This document shows positions 7,598 through 15,728 of a stretch of DNA of 64,000 nucleotides, piece by piece. The stretch is from contig DASWHL010000007.1 of assembly GCA_036398175.1 (NCBI GenBank), positions 1 through 64,000 on the forward strand, given 5' to 3'. The position numbers were made by a program, and so were the translations under genes. The notes under the pieces are model-generated. The model searched no databases. It worked only from the letters and a program-made list of their open reading frames with translations, and was not told where the DNA came from. Numbering within the stretch: the stretch's first letter is position 1; the number at the start of each line of letters is the position of its first letter. The stretch comes from JAOTWJ01 sp036398175 (GTDB taxonomy: Bacteria; Gemmatimonadota; Gemmatimonadetes; Gemmatimonadales; GWC2-71-9).

Positions 7598-8350
7598 ATG
7601 TTGCACCAGGACGTGCGCGACGGCATCCTGACCCTGCGGCTCGAGCACGGGAAGGCCAATGCGCTCGATCGCGAGCTACTGGAGAGCCTGTCGGCCGCGC
7701 TGGTGCGCCTGGACGCGGACGCCGCCCTTGGGGCGGCGGTGCTGACCGGGAGCGGGACCATCTTCAGCGCCGGCGTGGATCTCCAGCGTCTGCTGGAGGG
7801 CGGCGCCGGGTACGCGCGGGCGTTCGTCCCGGTGCTGGGTGCGACGCTCCACCGCCTCTTCGCCTGCCCGAAGCCCGTGGTGGCCGCCATCAACGGCCAC
7901 GCCATCGCGGGCGGCTGCGTGCTGGCCGCCGCCTGTGACTACCGGCTCATGGCGCGCGGGCCCGGAACCATCGGCGTACCGGAGCTGCGCGTCGGCGTGC
8001 CGTTTCCGCTCGTCGCGATCGAGATCCTGCGGTTCGCGACCTCGACCGCGCACCTCCAGGAGCTGGTCTATCAGGGCACCACGTACACGACGGACGCGGC
8101 GTGCGAGCGGGGACTCGTGGACGAACTGGCGGCGCCGGAGGCGGTGGTGGACCGCGCGCGCGAGGTGGCGCAGCGGTTCGCATCGGAGCCGGTGGCGCGG
8201 TTTCGCCTCACCAAGCGGCAGCTGCGGGCGCCCACGATGGCCGCCATCGCGGCCCATGCGGCGGAGACCGACGCGGCGGTGCTGGCGGAGTGGGAGCGGC
8301 CCGAGACACTGGCCGCGATCCGGACCTACCTCGCGGACCGGCGGCGCTGA
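7598..8350 (+). CDS. Enoyl-CoA hydratase/isomerase family protein
   Basis: 250 residues, the standard length of a single-domain crotonase. The oxyanion-hole stretches are SGTIFSAGVDLQRLL and KPVVAAINGHAIAGGCVLAA, and the CDYRLMARGPGTIGVPELRVG region carries the Glu position used for hydration or isomerisation. It acts on acyl-CoA substrates in the cytoplasm, probably in fatty-acid or side-chain beta-oxidation. The substrate cannot be set from sequence, and no other beta-oxidation gene is adjacent. It is divergent from the MCE gene (114 bp apart) and convergent with the next secreted protein gene, with only four bases between stops. Confidence 0.9.
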   Translation: MLHQDVRDGILTLRLEHGKANALDRELLESLSAALVRLDADAALGAAVLTGSGTIFSAGVDLQRLLEGGAGYARAFVPVLGATLHRLFACPKPVVAAINGHAIAGGCVLAAACDYRLMARGPGTIGVPELRVGVPFPLVAIEILRFATSTAHLQELVYQGTTYTTDAACERGLVDELAAPEAVVDRAREVAQRFASEPVARFRLTKRQLRAPTMAAIAAHAAETDAAVLAEWERPETLAAIRTYLADRRR

Positions 8351-8354
8351 GGGA

Positions 8355-8948
8355 TCAGTCGGGACCGCCCAGCCGGTACATCCGGGACCGCCACAGCCGT
8401 TGCGCCAGGATATCGTGCTCGACCACGACCTCCAGCCGGAGGAAGGTCCCGCTGTCGGCGAGCAGGTAGGTCTCGGCGATCCGGCCGCCGCCCGCCGGGC
8501 GGAACTCCACCTCGAGCGCCGGCCCGCGCCATCGGGCGCGGACGCGCACGATCTCGTCCCCCACCACGATCGAATCCCGGTCGCGGCCCGGATGCACCAC
8601 GTACGTGAATCCGTCCCCGTTCACGAACGTCACGGCGGTGTCCGCCTGCGTGATCCGGAACGCGGCGATCGGCTGGGCCATGCCGATCAGCCGCGCGAGC
8701 TGCTGATCGTCCTCGGGTCGCCCGCGGCGCCGCAGCACCGGACGCAGATCCGAGGCCGGTCCCCGGGACACCAACGAATCACCCGCGATCCGGGACGAGT
8801 CCGCCCCAACCGCTGCCGAATCCGGCGACGGGGGCGCCTCGGTTTTCAGGATCCAGTTCCCGGAGAGGTTCGGCCGTGACTGGCCGGATGCGGGAACCGC
8901 CATGGCCGCCAGCAGCAGCGCGGCAGCGGGAAGCGCGAACCTCGACAT
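8355..8948 (-). CDS. Secreted protein of unknown function
   Basis: 197 residues from ATG 8948, where a clear signal peptide begins: MSRFALPAAALLLAAMAVPA then a probable cleavage after ASGQ. The mature part opens with NLSGNWILKTEAPPSPDS; the 'SGNW' start resembles many exported Gemmatimonadota/Acidobacteria proteins with lipocalin-like or 'NLxGxW' openings, but I do not recognise a named family. Strands predicted later (AFRITQADTAVTFVNGDGFT, DSIVVGDEIVRVRARW) suggest a beta-rich fold. It lies between convergent and divergent neighbours and is probably monocistronic. Confidence 0.75.
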   Translation of the reverse strand: MSRFALPAAALLLAAMAVPASGQSRPNLSGNWILKTEAPPSPDSAAVGADSSRIAGDSLVSRGPASDLRPVLRRRGRPEDDQQLARLIGMAQPIAAFRITQADTAVTFVNGDGFTYVVHPGRDRDSIVVGDEIVRVRARWRGPALEVEFRPAGGGRIAETYLLADSGTFLRLEVVVEHDILAQRLWRSRMYRLGGPD

Positions 8949-9064
8949 ACGGGAAGTGTACCACCCCACCGCCTCAGGCGTTCCCATGCTGGCACGCCGG
9001 GGCTTCCGCCCGGGGCCGGTTTGGTGCATTGTGGGGGGATCAGGACCCAGCGGAGGAGGTCCCC

Positions 9065-9592
9065 ATGCTTCAGAAAGTCGTTGCCCACCTCATTGATCAC
9101 TCGGTCATCAAGGGCACGAGCGCCGACGTAGACCCGAAGCGCCCCCTCTGCCACGTGCATACGCCCGCGCGCGAGGTGGTGGAGGTGGACCTGCGGCAGG
9201 TGAAGGCCCTGTTTTTCGTGAAGGATTTGGCCGGCAAACCCGGCTACGAGGAAGCCCAGGCGCCCGCCGAGGGGGATCAGCGCCTGCGCGGCAGCCGCCT
9301 GGTGGAGGTGGCGTTTGCCGACGGCGAGCGGCTTGGCGGCCTGATGAACCGCTACCCGCCCCTCGGCCCGTTCTTCTTCATGCTGCCCGTGGACCCGCAG
9401 AGCAACAACGTGCGGATCCTGGTGAACCGGGACGCCGTGGCCACCATGCGGTCGGTGGACGCCCAGGCCGACGCGCCGGCGCCGCGCGACAGCCGCCCCC
9501 AGCGCATTGGGCTGAGTGAGGTCCCCCCGCCACCCAAGCGGACCAGCTGGGTGTTCGACGGCAAGGACATCAAGCAGATCCCGGCCGACTGA
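9065..9592 (+). CDS. Conserved hypothetical protein
   Basis: 175 residues. The start ATG 9065 has a strong Shine-Dalgarno sequence (GGAGGAGGT at 9052-9060); an in-frame upstream extension lacks one. The protein is soluble, with no signal peptide or membrane helix. Recognisable blocks are the beta-rich AREVVEVDLRQVKALFFVKD and RLVEVAFADGERLGGLMN, followed by FFMLPVDPQSNNVRILVNRD. This pattern recurs in short proteins of unknown function often labelled DUF6982-like, a label I give with low certainty. The C-terminal 30 residues are Pro-rich and end with VFDGKDIKQIP. No function is claimed. Confidence 0.72.
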   Translation: MLQKVVAHLIDHSVIKGTSADVDPKRPLCHVHTPAREVVEVDLRQVKALFFVKDLAGKPGYEEAQAPAEGDQRLRGSRLVEVAFADGERLGGLMNRYPPLGPFFFMLPVDPQSNNVRILVNRDAVATMRSVDAQADAPAPRDSRPQRIGLSEVPPPPKRTSWVFDGKDIKQIPAD

Positions 9593-9610
9593 CCCGACCG
9601 GCGCGCGATT

Positions 9611-10975
9611 TCACCCCCGACCGGCGGTCGCCCGGTCAGAAGGTAAAGGGCGGCGGCGCCCCTCCCCGCGCACGAGCGCGGCCAGCATCTCCACCAGGCC
9701 AGGCCCTTCCTCGGCCAGGTCGTAGCGCACCCGCACGGCCGGCTTCTCCATCCGGATCAGCTGCCGGAGATCAATCGGCGTACCGATGATCACGAGGTCC
9801 GCCGGTACGCGCGCGATCGTGTCCGCCAGCTCCCGGACCTGCGTGGCGCTGTAGCCCATGGCCGGAAGCACCGCCCCGGTGTTGGGATATTGCGCGAACG
9901 TGGCGGCGATCGAGCCCACCGCATAGGGCCGCGGGTCCACGATCTCGCCCGCGCCGTGCTGCTCGGCGGCCACCCAGCCCGCGCCGAACTTCATCCCGCC
10001 GTGCGTGAGCGTGGGACCGTCCTCGATGACGAGCACCCGCCGGCCGCGGATCGCGGGCCCGTCGTCCAGCGTGATGGGGCTCGCGGCCTTGATGATGCGC
10101 GCCCGCGGATTCAGCCGCGCCACCGTGTCCCAGGTCAACGCCACGGCCTCGGCGGTGGCGGTGTCCACCTTGTTGATGATGATGGCGTCCGCCATCCGCA
10201 CGTTGGCTTCGCCCGGGTGGTAGAGCATCGCGTGCCCCGCCCGGTGCGGGTCCACCACCACCAGATGGAGATCCGGCGCATAGAACGGCAGGTCGTTGTT
10301 GCCGCCGTCCCAGATCACGACGTCGGCCTCGGTCTCGGCCTGCCGGAGGATGGCCTCGTAATCCACGCCGGCGTACACCACCCGACCGGCCGCCAGATGG
10401 GGCTCGTACTCCTCGCGCTCTTCGATCGTGACGTCGTGGGCCGCGAGGTCCTCGTAGGTCGCGAAGCGCTGGACCGCCTGCCGGGCGAGGTCGCCGTACG
10501 GCATCGGATGGCGCACCACCACGACCCGCTGGCCGAGGTCGCCAAGGATGGCGGCCACGCGGCGGCTGGTTTGGCTCTTCCCCGAACCCGTCCGGGCGGC
10601 GCAGACCGCCACCACCGGCACGCGACTGCGGAGGGCCGTATGGCGGGTTCCGAGCAGGAGATAGTCGGCGCCCGCGGCGAGCGCGCGGGAGGCGAGGTGC
10701 ATGACGTACTCGTGGGAGACGTCGCTGTAGCTGAAGACCACGACGTCCACCGCGAACTCGTCAATCAGCCGCTCGAGGTCCGCCTCGGCGAAGATCGGGA
10801 TCCCCCGCGGATACCGCGGGCCCGCGAGCACCGGCGGATACACCCGATCCGCGATGTTCGGGATCTGGGTGGCCGTGAACGCGACCACCTCGTAGGCGGG
10901 GTTGTCGCGGAAGAACGTGTTGAAATTGTGAAAGTCCCGACCTGCTGCCCCGAGGATCAGCGCCCGTTCCGGCAT
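9611..10975 (-). CDS. Cyclic 2,3-diphosphoglycerate synthetase-like P-loop GTPase
   Basis: 454 residues. The N-terminal Rossmann-like part (LILGAAGRDFHNFNTFFRD, about 5-115) is followed by a P-loop AARTGSGKSQTSRRV near residue 128. Then come DVVIWDGGNNDLPF and a nucleotide-base motif INKVDTA. This arrangement matches proteins annotated as cyclic 2,3-diphosphoglycerate synthetase, an enzyme characterised in methanogens. Bacterial homologues are widespread and their substrate is not established, so the enzymatic name should not be transferred. The 5' leader can form an 11-bp hairpin over the ribosome binding site (10978-11011), suggesting translational control. It ends 18 bases from the convergent gene at 9592. 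Confidence 0.8.
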   Translation of the reverse strand: MPERALILGAAGRDFHNFNTFFRDNPAYEVVAFTATQIPNIADRVYPPVLAGPRYPRGIPIFAEADLERLIDEFAVDVVVFSYSDVSHEYVMHLASRALAAGADYLLLGTRHTALRSRVPVVAVCAARTGSGKSQTSRRVAAILGDLGQRVVVVRHPMPYGDLARQAVQRFATYEDLAAHDVTIEEREEYEPHLAAGRVVYAGVDYEAILRQAETEADVVIWDGGNNDLPFYAPDLHLVVVDPHRAGHAMLYHPGEANVRMADAIIINKVDTATAEAVALTWDTVARLNPRARIIKAASPITLDDGPAIRGRRVLVIEDGPTLTHGGMKFGAGWVAAEQHGAGEIVDPRPYAVGSIAATFAQYPNTGAVLPAMGYSATQVRELADTIARVPADLVIIGTPIDLRQLIRMEKPAVRVRYDLAEEGPGLVEMLAALVRGEGRRRPLPSDRATAGRG

Positions 10976-10977
10976 GT

Positions 10978-11011
10978 GCCCTCCCCTGCCTGAATCACTA
11001 CAGGGGAGGGC
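10978..11011 (-). promoter_or_regulatory. 5'-UTR hairpin masking the ribosome binding site of the GTPase gene
   Basis: The arms at 11001-11011 and 10978-10988 are perfectly complementary over 11 bp (transcript GCCCUCCCCUG and CAGGGGAGGGC) with a 12-base loop. The 3' arm contains the purine-rich Shine-Dalgarno sequence and ends two bases before the ATG at 10975. Folding would hide the site, so translation may depend on temperature, a ligand, a protein or an upstream event. Alternatively it may be a terminator remnant, but no U-run follows. Confidence 0.7.
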
Positions 11012-11058
11012 GTGAACGGACTCTGAATGGATCGTGAAGGCACGTCAACGCGACCGTC

Positions 11059-12474
11059 TCAGCACCACTTCACGCGGACCCGATAAGAGATCGTCGTCGT
11101 TGCCCCGACGGCGACGGGCACCCGGAACCGGAAGGTGCGGGCATCCACCCGCTGCCAGGCATGGCTCGACTCCAGGATGGTCCAGTCACCGGCGATCGGC
11201 TCGAGCACGTCCACCTCGACGGGCTCGTCTTTGCGGTTCCGCAGCTCGATCTCCCACAGGGACTGCGATTCGCATCTCCCGGTGACGCGCCATTCCATCT
11301 GCCGGCGGTCGGCCACGACGTCGAACGCTTCGCCCATCTTGATGCGGAGCGTCTCGTCGCGCGGGGTGTGGTCAATGCGGTCCTCGCCGATGAACTGCTG
11401 GGCGCCAGCGCGGTCGGCCTTGTAGACCCGCACGATGCCCTTGGGCAGGGGCATCCCCAGCTGGCTCGACTCGGAGTTGGTGAACTCCAGGAACACGCTG
11501 ACCTTCTCGTTCGACGCGACGTCGCCGAGCTGGGTGCGGTACCGGTACGGATCACCCGCCAGCACCAGCCGCTTCTGCAACGCGATGCCCGACGCTTCCA
11601 GCAGGGTGACCTGTTTCTGCTCGTTGTTGAGGACCCCGGTGGGCCGTTGCAGGGTGTACAGGTGGTACTCGAACAGCCCCTCCTCGGTCATCAGCTGGTC
11701 CGCTTCCGCGAGAACCCGCATGGCCTGGGGGGCACTCCGCGCGAGCCCGATTTCGTCGCGCACGCGCTGCACGTCGCCGGCCACCAGTTTGAGCTGCGCG
11801 TTCTGGTAGGAGGCGCCCGACCGGTTGTCGAGGGTGACCCAGCCCGTGAGATCCGCGCGGGTGTCCGCGTCGTTCACGACCATGACGTAGTCGGCGCGCC
11901 ACGTCATCCCCTTGGTGAGATACGACACCTCCACGGTCCGGCGGCCCTCGGCGGCGTCCAGCAGCCACACGAGCGTAGGCTCCGCGATCAGGTTCTCCGG
12001 GATCTCCGGGAAGGCCATCCGGCCGGCGACCCCGTAGGTGATCTCGTTGCCGATTCGCAGGATCGGCGCCTGGTTGACCGACAGGACTTCGGCCTGCACC
12101 GGCTCCTCGACGCCCTTCGTCGAGTTCCATCGGTAGACCGTGATGGTCCGTCCCACGTACTTCCGGAGCAGCTGCTCGGGACTCAGCAGGTCGTAGCGGT
12201 AGTTCTGCTCGAGGACGCGCAGGCGGCGGCCGTCCAGGGCCCGCACGCTCACGGTGTAGGGCTCGATCTGCCCGGCGACGTCCCGGAACTCGATCTCCCC
12301 CGGTCCCCGGCCGAGATCCACGGTTCGGACTTCGCGCACGAGCCCGAAGTCCTGGTTGTAGACGGTGATCATGACCTGTTGCCGCTGATCCGCCCCGCTG
12401 CGGCGTGGCTGCTGGGCCGTGACCGCCGTGGCCGCGGTCATCAGGATGGCCGCTCCTGCCAGGAATACCCGCAT
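11059..12474 (-). CDS. DUF4139-domain exported protein
   Basis: 471 residues from ATG 12474, where a signal peptide begins (MRVFLAGAAILMTAATAVTA, cut before QQ). Blocks such as VMITVYNQDFGLVREVRTVDL, PEQLLRKYVGRTITVYRW, YLTKGMTWRADYVMVVN and WVTLDNRSGASYQNAQLKLVAGDV match the DUF4139 / mucoidy-inhibitor-A-like family. Its C-terminal half binds as a beta sandwich (EWRVTGRCESQSLWEIELRN). The family is periplasmic or surface-exposed in bacteria and has no settled biochemical role. The protein ends in a cysteine (VKWC). It is divergent from the kinase-fragment gene at 12618. I am confident in the family and not in a function. Confidence 0.83.
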   Translation of the reverse strand: MRVFLAGAAILMTAATAVTAQQPRRSGADQRQQVMITVYNQDFGLVREVRTVDLGRGPGEIEFRDVAGQIEPYTVSVRALDGRRLRVLEQNYRYDLLSPEQLLRKYVGRTITVYRWNSTKGVEEPVQAEVLSVNQAPILRIGNEITYGVAGRMAFPEIPENLIAEPTLVWLLDAAEGRRTVEVSYLTKGMTWRADYVMVVNDADTRADLTGWVTLDNRSGASYQNAQLKLVAGDVQRVRDEIGLARSAPQAMRVLAEADQLMTEEGLFEYHLYTLQRPTGVLNNEQKQVTLLEASGIALQKRLVLAGDPYRYRTQLGDVASNEKVSVFLEFTNSESSQLGMPLPKGIVRVYKADRAGAQQFIGEDRIDHTPRDETLRIKMGEAFDVVADRRQMEWRVTGRCESQSLWEIELRNRKDEPVEVDVLEPIAGDWTILESSHAWQRVDARTFRFRVPVAVGATTTISYRVRVKWC

Positions 12475-12617
12475 GGTGCTCCGCTCCGTGAAGGTTGCCC
12501 TCAAGGACGCCCGTGCTCCCTGAAGTTGCACACGGGGGGCGCCCCCGGCATCCCCCCGGCTTGCTTCCCTCCGGACGGTCCACCAGAATGGGCCATGCCC
12601 CAATCGGACCTCTCGGC

Positions 12618-13295
12618 ATGACCCAGCTCGCGACGCTCTTCGCTCCCGAGGCCATGGCGCACCGGCCCCCGCTGCGCATGCGGTTCTGGGTGTACAGCTC
12701 CGTGGCCTACCTCGCGCCCGTCCTGGTCCAGGTGGTCTGGCCGGAAAGCGAATCGTTCGGCGACGAGCTGGTCTGGCTCGTGACGCTCGTGCCCGCCTTT
12801 CTGCTGTCCCTGCACTACGGCCTCCGGGGAGCGCTCGCGGGGCTGGTCCTCGGCACGACGCTGTTCGTGGTCGTCCAGGCGGTGTTGGCGGCGAACTTCG
12901 TCCCGGACGACTGGCGGATCACGATGCCGATCTGGGTGGCGTACGGCACGCTCGCGGTCAGCGTGGGATGGTTGTCGGAAGAGCTGCACGCGTTCTATCA
13001 GCGGGCCATCCGGTCGGAACGGCTGGCCGCAATCGGCGAAGCGACACTCGCGCTGCGGCACGAACTGAGCGACACGCTGAGCGTGGTCAGCGTCCAGACC
13101 GAGATCCTGTCGTCGGACCAGGCGCCGGCAGAGGGCAAAGCGGAGGCCCTGCGCCTCATCCGGAACGCCACGGACGAGGCCGCCCGTCTGCTCAGGGACC
13201 TGACCACCCTGGATCAGGCGCCGCCGACCATCCACTACTCGACCGGGGATGCCGCGCTCGATCTCCGAGGAGTGGCCGCGCCGGAGCGGCCATGA
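12618..13295 (+). CDS. Membrane histidine-kinase-like protein lacking an ATPase domain
   Basis: 225 residues. Four or five hydrophobic helices occupy about residues 20-120 (WVYSSVAYLAPVLVQVVW, LVWLVTLVPAFLLSLHYGL, ALAGLVLGTTLFVVVQAVL, MPIWVAYGTLAVSVGWL). A coiled HisKA-like dimerisation segment follows with the phospho-acceptor context ERLAAIGEATLALRHELSDT. The protein stops about 60 residues later, with no N, G1 or G2 boxes, so it cannot phosphorylate itself. The stop overlaps the start of the phosphatase gene (ATGA), implying coupling. It may be a docking or phosphotransfer partner for another kinase, or a decayed sensor; the clean reading frame argues against simple decay. Confidence 0.7.
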   Translation: MTQLATLFAPEAMAHRPPLRMRFWVYSSVAYLAPVLVQVVWPESESFGDELVWLVTLVPAFLLSLHYGLRGALAGLVLGTTLFVVVQAVLAANFVPDDWRITMPIWVAYGTLAVSVGWLSEELHAFYQRAIRSERLAAIGEATLALRHELSDTLSVVSVQTEILSSDQAPAEGKAEALRLIRNATDEAARLLRDLTTLDQAPPTIHYSTGDAALDLRGVAAPERP

Positions 13296-14059
13296 CGGAC
13301 TGGGTCGCGCTGTTCCATGAGCTGGCCGACGCGGCCGACCGTATCGCGACCCGCCATTTCCGCACCGCCGCACTGACCGTGGAAACCAAGGACGACGCGA
13401 GCCCCGTGACAGTGGCGGATCGCGAGATCGAAGCGGCCGTCGTCGCGCTGATCCGCCGGCGGCATCCCGAGATGGCCATCCTTGGCGAGGAAACCGGGGA
13501 GACGGCGGCCGGGCGGGATCGCCGGCTCATCGTGGATCCGATAGACGGCACGCGGAACTTCGTGCGGGGCGTGCCGATCTTCGCCACCCTGCTGGCGGTC
13601 GAGGAAGCCGGCGAGGTGGTCGCGGGGCTCGTCTCCGCGCCCGCGCTGGGGCAACGGTGGCATGCCGCGCGGGGCACGGGGGCGTGGAACGGCGAGCGGC
13701 GGCTGGCCGTCTCGACCATCTCCCGGCTCGATCGCGCCCATCTGTTTCACGGCTCGCTGGGCGGCAGCGGGGAAGAGAACCCCCTGCCCGGACTGGTCCC
13801 GCTCGCGGATCGCGTCGAACGTACCCGCGGGTTCGGGGACTTCTACCAGCATGTGCTCGTCGCCGACGGCGCCGGAGAGATTGCGGTGGATCCCGTGGTG
13901 AAACCGTGGGACATCGCGGCGCTCCAGGTGCTGGTCGAGGAGGCGGGCGGCCGGGCCACCAGCCTGGCCGGCCAGAAGACCATCTACGCCGGCAGCCTGG
14001 TCAGCACGAACGGCCCGTTGCACGCGGCCGTCCTGGAAGCGCTCGCGACACCCGGGTAA
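13292..14059 (+). CDS. Inositol-monophosphatase-family phosphatase, probably histidinol-phosphatase-like
   Basis: 255 residues starting in a four-base overlap with the upstream gene. The Li-sensitive phosphatase motifs are intact: EMAILGEETGE (first metal Glu), DPIDGTRNFVRG (Asp-Pro-Ile-Asp-Gly-Thr) and KPWDIAALQVLVEEAGG (third metal Asp). Relatives hydrolyse inositol-1-phosphate, fructose-1,6-bisphosphate, PAP or histidinol phosphate. The short length and the GTRNFVRGVPIFATLLA region resemble the HisN-type histidinol phosphatases most, but no his gene is nearby, so substrate is open. Coupling to a truncated sensor protein is unusual for a biosynthetic enzyme. The enzyme is cytosolic. Confidence 0.85.
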   Translation: MTDWVALFHELADAADRIATRHFRTAALTVETKDDASPVTVADREIEAAVVALIRRRHPEMAILGEETGETAAGRDRRLIVDPIDGTRNFVRGVPIFATLLAVEEAGEVVAGLVSAPALGQRWHAARGTGAWNGERRLAVSTISRLDRAHLFHGSLGGSGEENPLPGLVPLADRVERTRGFGDFYQHVLVADGAGEIAVDPVVKPWDIAALQVLVEEAGGRATSLAGQKTIYAGSLVSTNGPLHAAVLEALATPG

Positions 14060-14113
14060 GCGGCCCGCGGCCGGCCCCGGCCGGCCCCGCCTCCTTCCCC
14101 CTCCCCGCCCGTG

Positions 14114-14134
14114 GCGCGGTGCGATCCACCGCGC
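14114..14134. terminator. Convergent intergenic hairpin
   Basis: GCGCGGTG (14114-14121) and CACCGCGC (14127-14134) form a perfect 8-bp stem with a five-base loop. It lies between two converging genes (ends 14059 and 14170), so it may stop transcription from both sides. There is no T-run, so strength is uncertain. A GGCCGG/CCGGCC mini-palindrome also lies near 14080. Confidence 0.5.
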
Positions 14135-14169
14135 GGGCCGTATGCGTTCCGTCTGCCGACCTTCCGAGC

Positions 14170-15111
14170 CTATCGAGCCCGCGTCACCTCCGCCTCGGCG
14201 GCGATGTACCCGAAGGCCGCCCATTGCGGGCCGGCGAGGATCTCGTGGAACACCTCCCGCGCGCGCGCGGAATCTCCGTTCACCAGCAGCCAGGCCCCGA
14301 CGCCGTACGCCACCGTCGCGTTCTGGATGGCGTCGCCCGACCGCGCCGAGGCGAGCAGCTCGTCCGCCCGTGCGTCCCCCCGGAAGAGCAGGAGCAGGCG
14401 GTGGTACGCGTCGTTCTCGATGACGTCGAGCTCCGCGGTGATCGGCTCCAGTACGGCGGCCGCGGCGGTCTCCCGACCCAGGCGGCGCTCGGTCAGATAG
14501 AGCCAGTAGCGCGTAGCCACGAGCGCGTCGGGGTTGGTGGAAACCGCAAGGCACTCGCGGTACGCGCTCAGCGCCCGTTCGAAGTCCCCCTGGAGGTAGC
14601 GCGCCAGGCCCAGGTGATACCAGATGTTGAATTGCAGCGTGCTGGTCGGGATGCCACGTGCGTTCGGCTGCCCGTCGGGCTCGACCTCGTCCGGCATCCC
14701 CCGGACCAGCGTGACCGCGCGGGTGAAGTCCCCGACGGCCGCGTCCAGCTCCCGAATCGTGACGTAGCGGTGCCCGCGGTGGCGCAGCAGGCGCGCGTCC
14801 TCGGGGTGCCGGGCCAGGGCGTCCGTGAACGCCGCGATGGCCGCCCGGTAGTGGCCGAGATACGCCAGCCGCCGCCCCAGCCAGATCCAGGCGTCCGGAT
14901 CGTCCGGCTGCGCCACCAGGGCCGCGTGGGCGCTGTCGAGCTGGGCCCACTGGACCGCGCGCACCGAATCGGGCGCCGCGACCGGCACCAGGCTGTCGCC
15001 GAGGAGGGAGACGGCCTGGACCCCCGGCTCGCCGGTGGGCGGCGGGAAGGGATCGGGCGTCGCGCAGGCGACGGCGAGCGCGACCGTGAGCACTGACGGG
15101 AACCGAGGCAT
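14170..15111 (-). CDS. TPR-repeat exported protein, probable lipoprotein
   Basis: 313 residues from ATG 15111. The N-terminus MPRFPSVLTVALAVACATPD reads as a lipoprotein signal with a non-ideal lipobox (AVAC). Residues about 75-300 carry TPR-like helical pairs, including AWIWLGRRLAYLGHYRAAIAAF, RHRGHRYVTIRELDAAVGDF and YHLGLARYLQGDFERALSAY. It ends AAFGYIAAEAEVTRAR. The gene at 57843 encodes a clear paralogue (same RHRGHRYVTIRE-type core and same FGxIAAEAE ending). Role unknown; such proteins usually scaffold envelope complexes. It is divergent from the molybdenum hydroxylase genes. Confidence 0.8.
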   Translation of the reverse strand: MPRFPSVLTVALAVACATPDPFPPPTGEPGVQAVSLLGDSLVPVAAPDSVRAVQWAQLDSAHAALVAQPDDPDAWIWLGRRLAYLGHYRAAIAAFTDALARHPEDARLLRHRGHRYVTIRELDAAVGDFTRAVTLVRGMPDEVEPDGQPNARGIPTSTLQFNIWYHLGLARYLQGDFERALSAYRECLAVSTNPDALVATRYWLYLTERRLGRETAAAAVLEPITAELDVIENDAYHRLLLLFRGDARADELLASARSGDAIQNATVAYGVGAWLLVNGDSARAREVFHEILAGPQWAAFGYIAAEAEVTRAR

Positions 15112-15260
15112 ACGGCGATTCTGCGGCGGCGGCGCGGCGGGGTCAAGATCGGGATTCGGCCCGGGACTGGCCCCAAGCACGCCCCCTCCACCACGAGCGC
15201 GCTTGACTCCCGGCCCGCCCCGGGACACGATACGAGGACCCCAAGTCAAGGACCCCTGCC

Positions 15261-15728
15261 GTGCCCGCGTACCGCTTCACACTCAACGGCGCCGACACGA
15301 CCGTGGACGTTCCCGCCGACATGCCCCTCCTCTGGGTGCTGCGCGAGACCCTCGGCCTGACCGGTACGAAGTACAGCTGCGGGATCGCCCAGTGCGGCTC
15401 CTGCTTGGTGCATCTGGACGGGGAACCCGCGTTCTCCTGCATCCTCCCGGCTTCGAGCGTCGAGGGACGGCGCGTCACCACGATCGAGGGGCTCGCCACC
15501 GGAGGCGCGCTGCACCCCGTGCAGCGCGCCTGGCTCGAGGTGGACGTGCCGCAGTGCGGGTATTGCCAGTCCGGGCAGATCATGGCGGCGGCCGCGTTGC
15601 TCGCCAGAAATCCGCGTCCGTCGGATGCGGACATTGACGAGGCCATGTCGGGCAATCTGTGCCGCTGCGGGACCTACAACCGGATCCGGTCCGCCATCCA
15701 CGTGGCGGCGAGGGAGTCCCAGCCATGA
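15261..15728 (+). CDS. iorA: Molybdenum hydroxylase 2Fe-2S subunit (isoquinoline 1-oxidoreductase alpha type)
   Basis: 155 residues from GTG 15261. It is a two-cluster ferredoxin-like subunit: the plant-type cluster ligands lie in YSCGIAQCGSC and FSCILP, and the second cluster in CGYCQSGQIM and LCRCGTYNRIR. This subunit passes electrons from the molybdopterin subunit encoded immediately downstream (ATGA overlap at 15725-15728). The pair matches two-subunit IorAB-type oxidoreductases that lack a FAD subunit and act in the periplasm on N-heterocycles or aldehydes. TTGACT at 15203-15208 followed by GATACG at about 15229 is a weak promoter candidate. Substrate unknown. Symbol by family, not proven. 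Confidence 0.9.
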   Translation: MPAYRFTLNGADTTVDVPADMPLLWVLRETLGLTGTKYSCGIAQCGSCLVHLDGEPAFSCILPASSVEGRRVTTIEGLATGGALHPVQRAWLEVDVPQCGYCQSGQIMAAAALLARNPRPSDADIDEAMSGNLCRCGTYNRIRSAIHVAARESQP

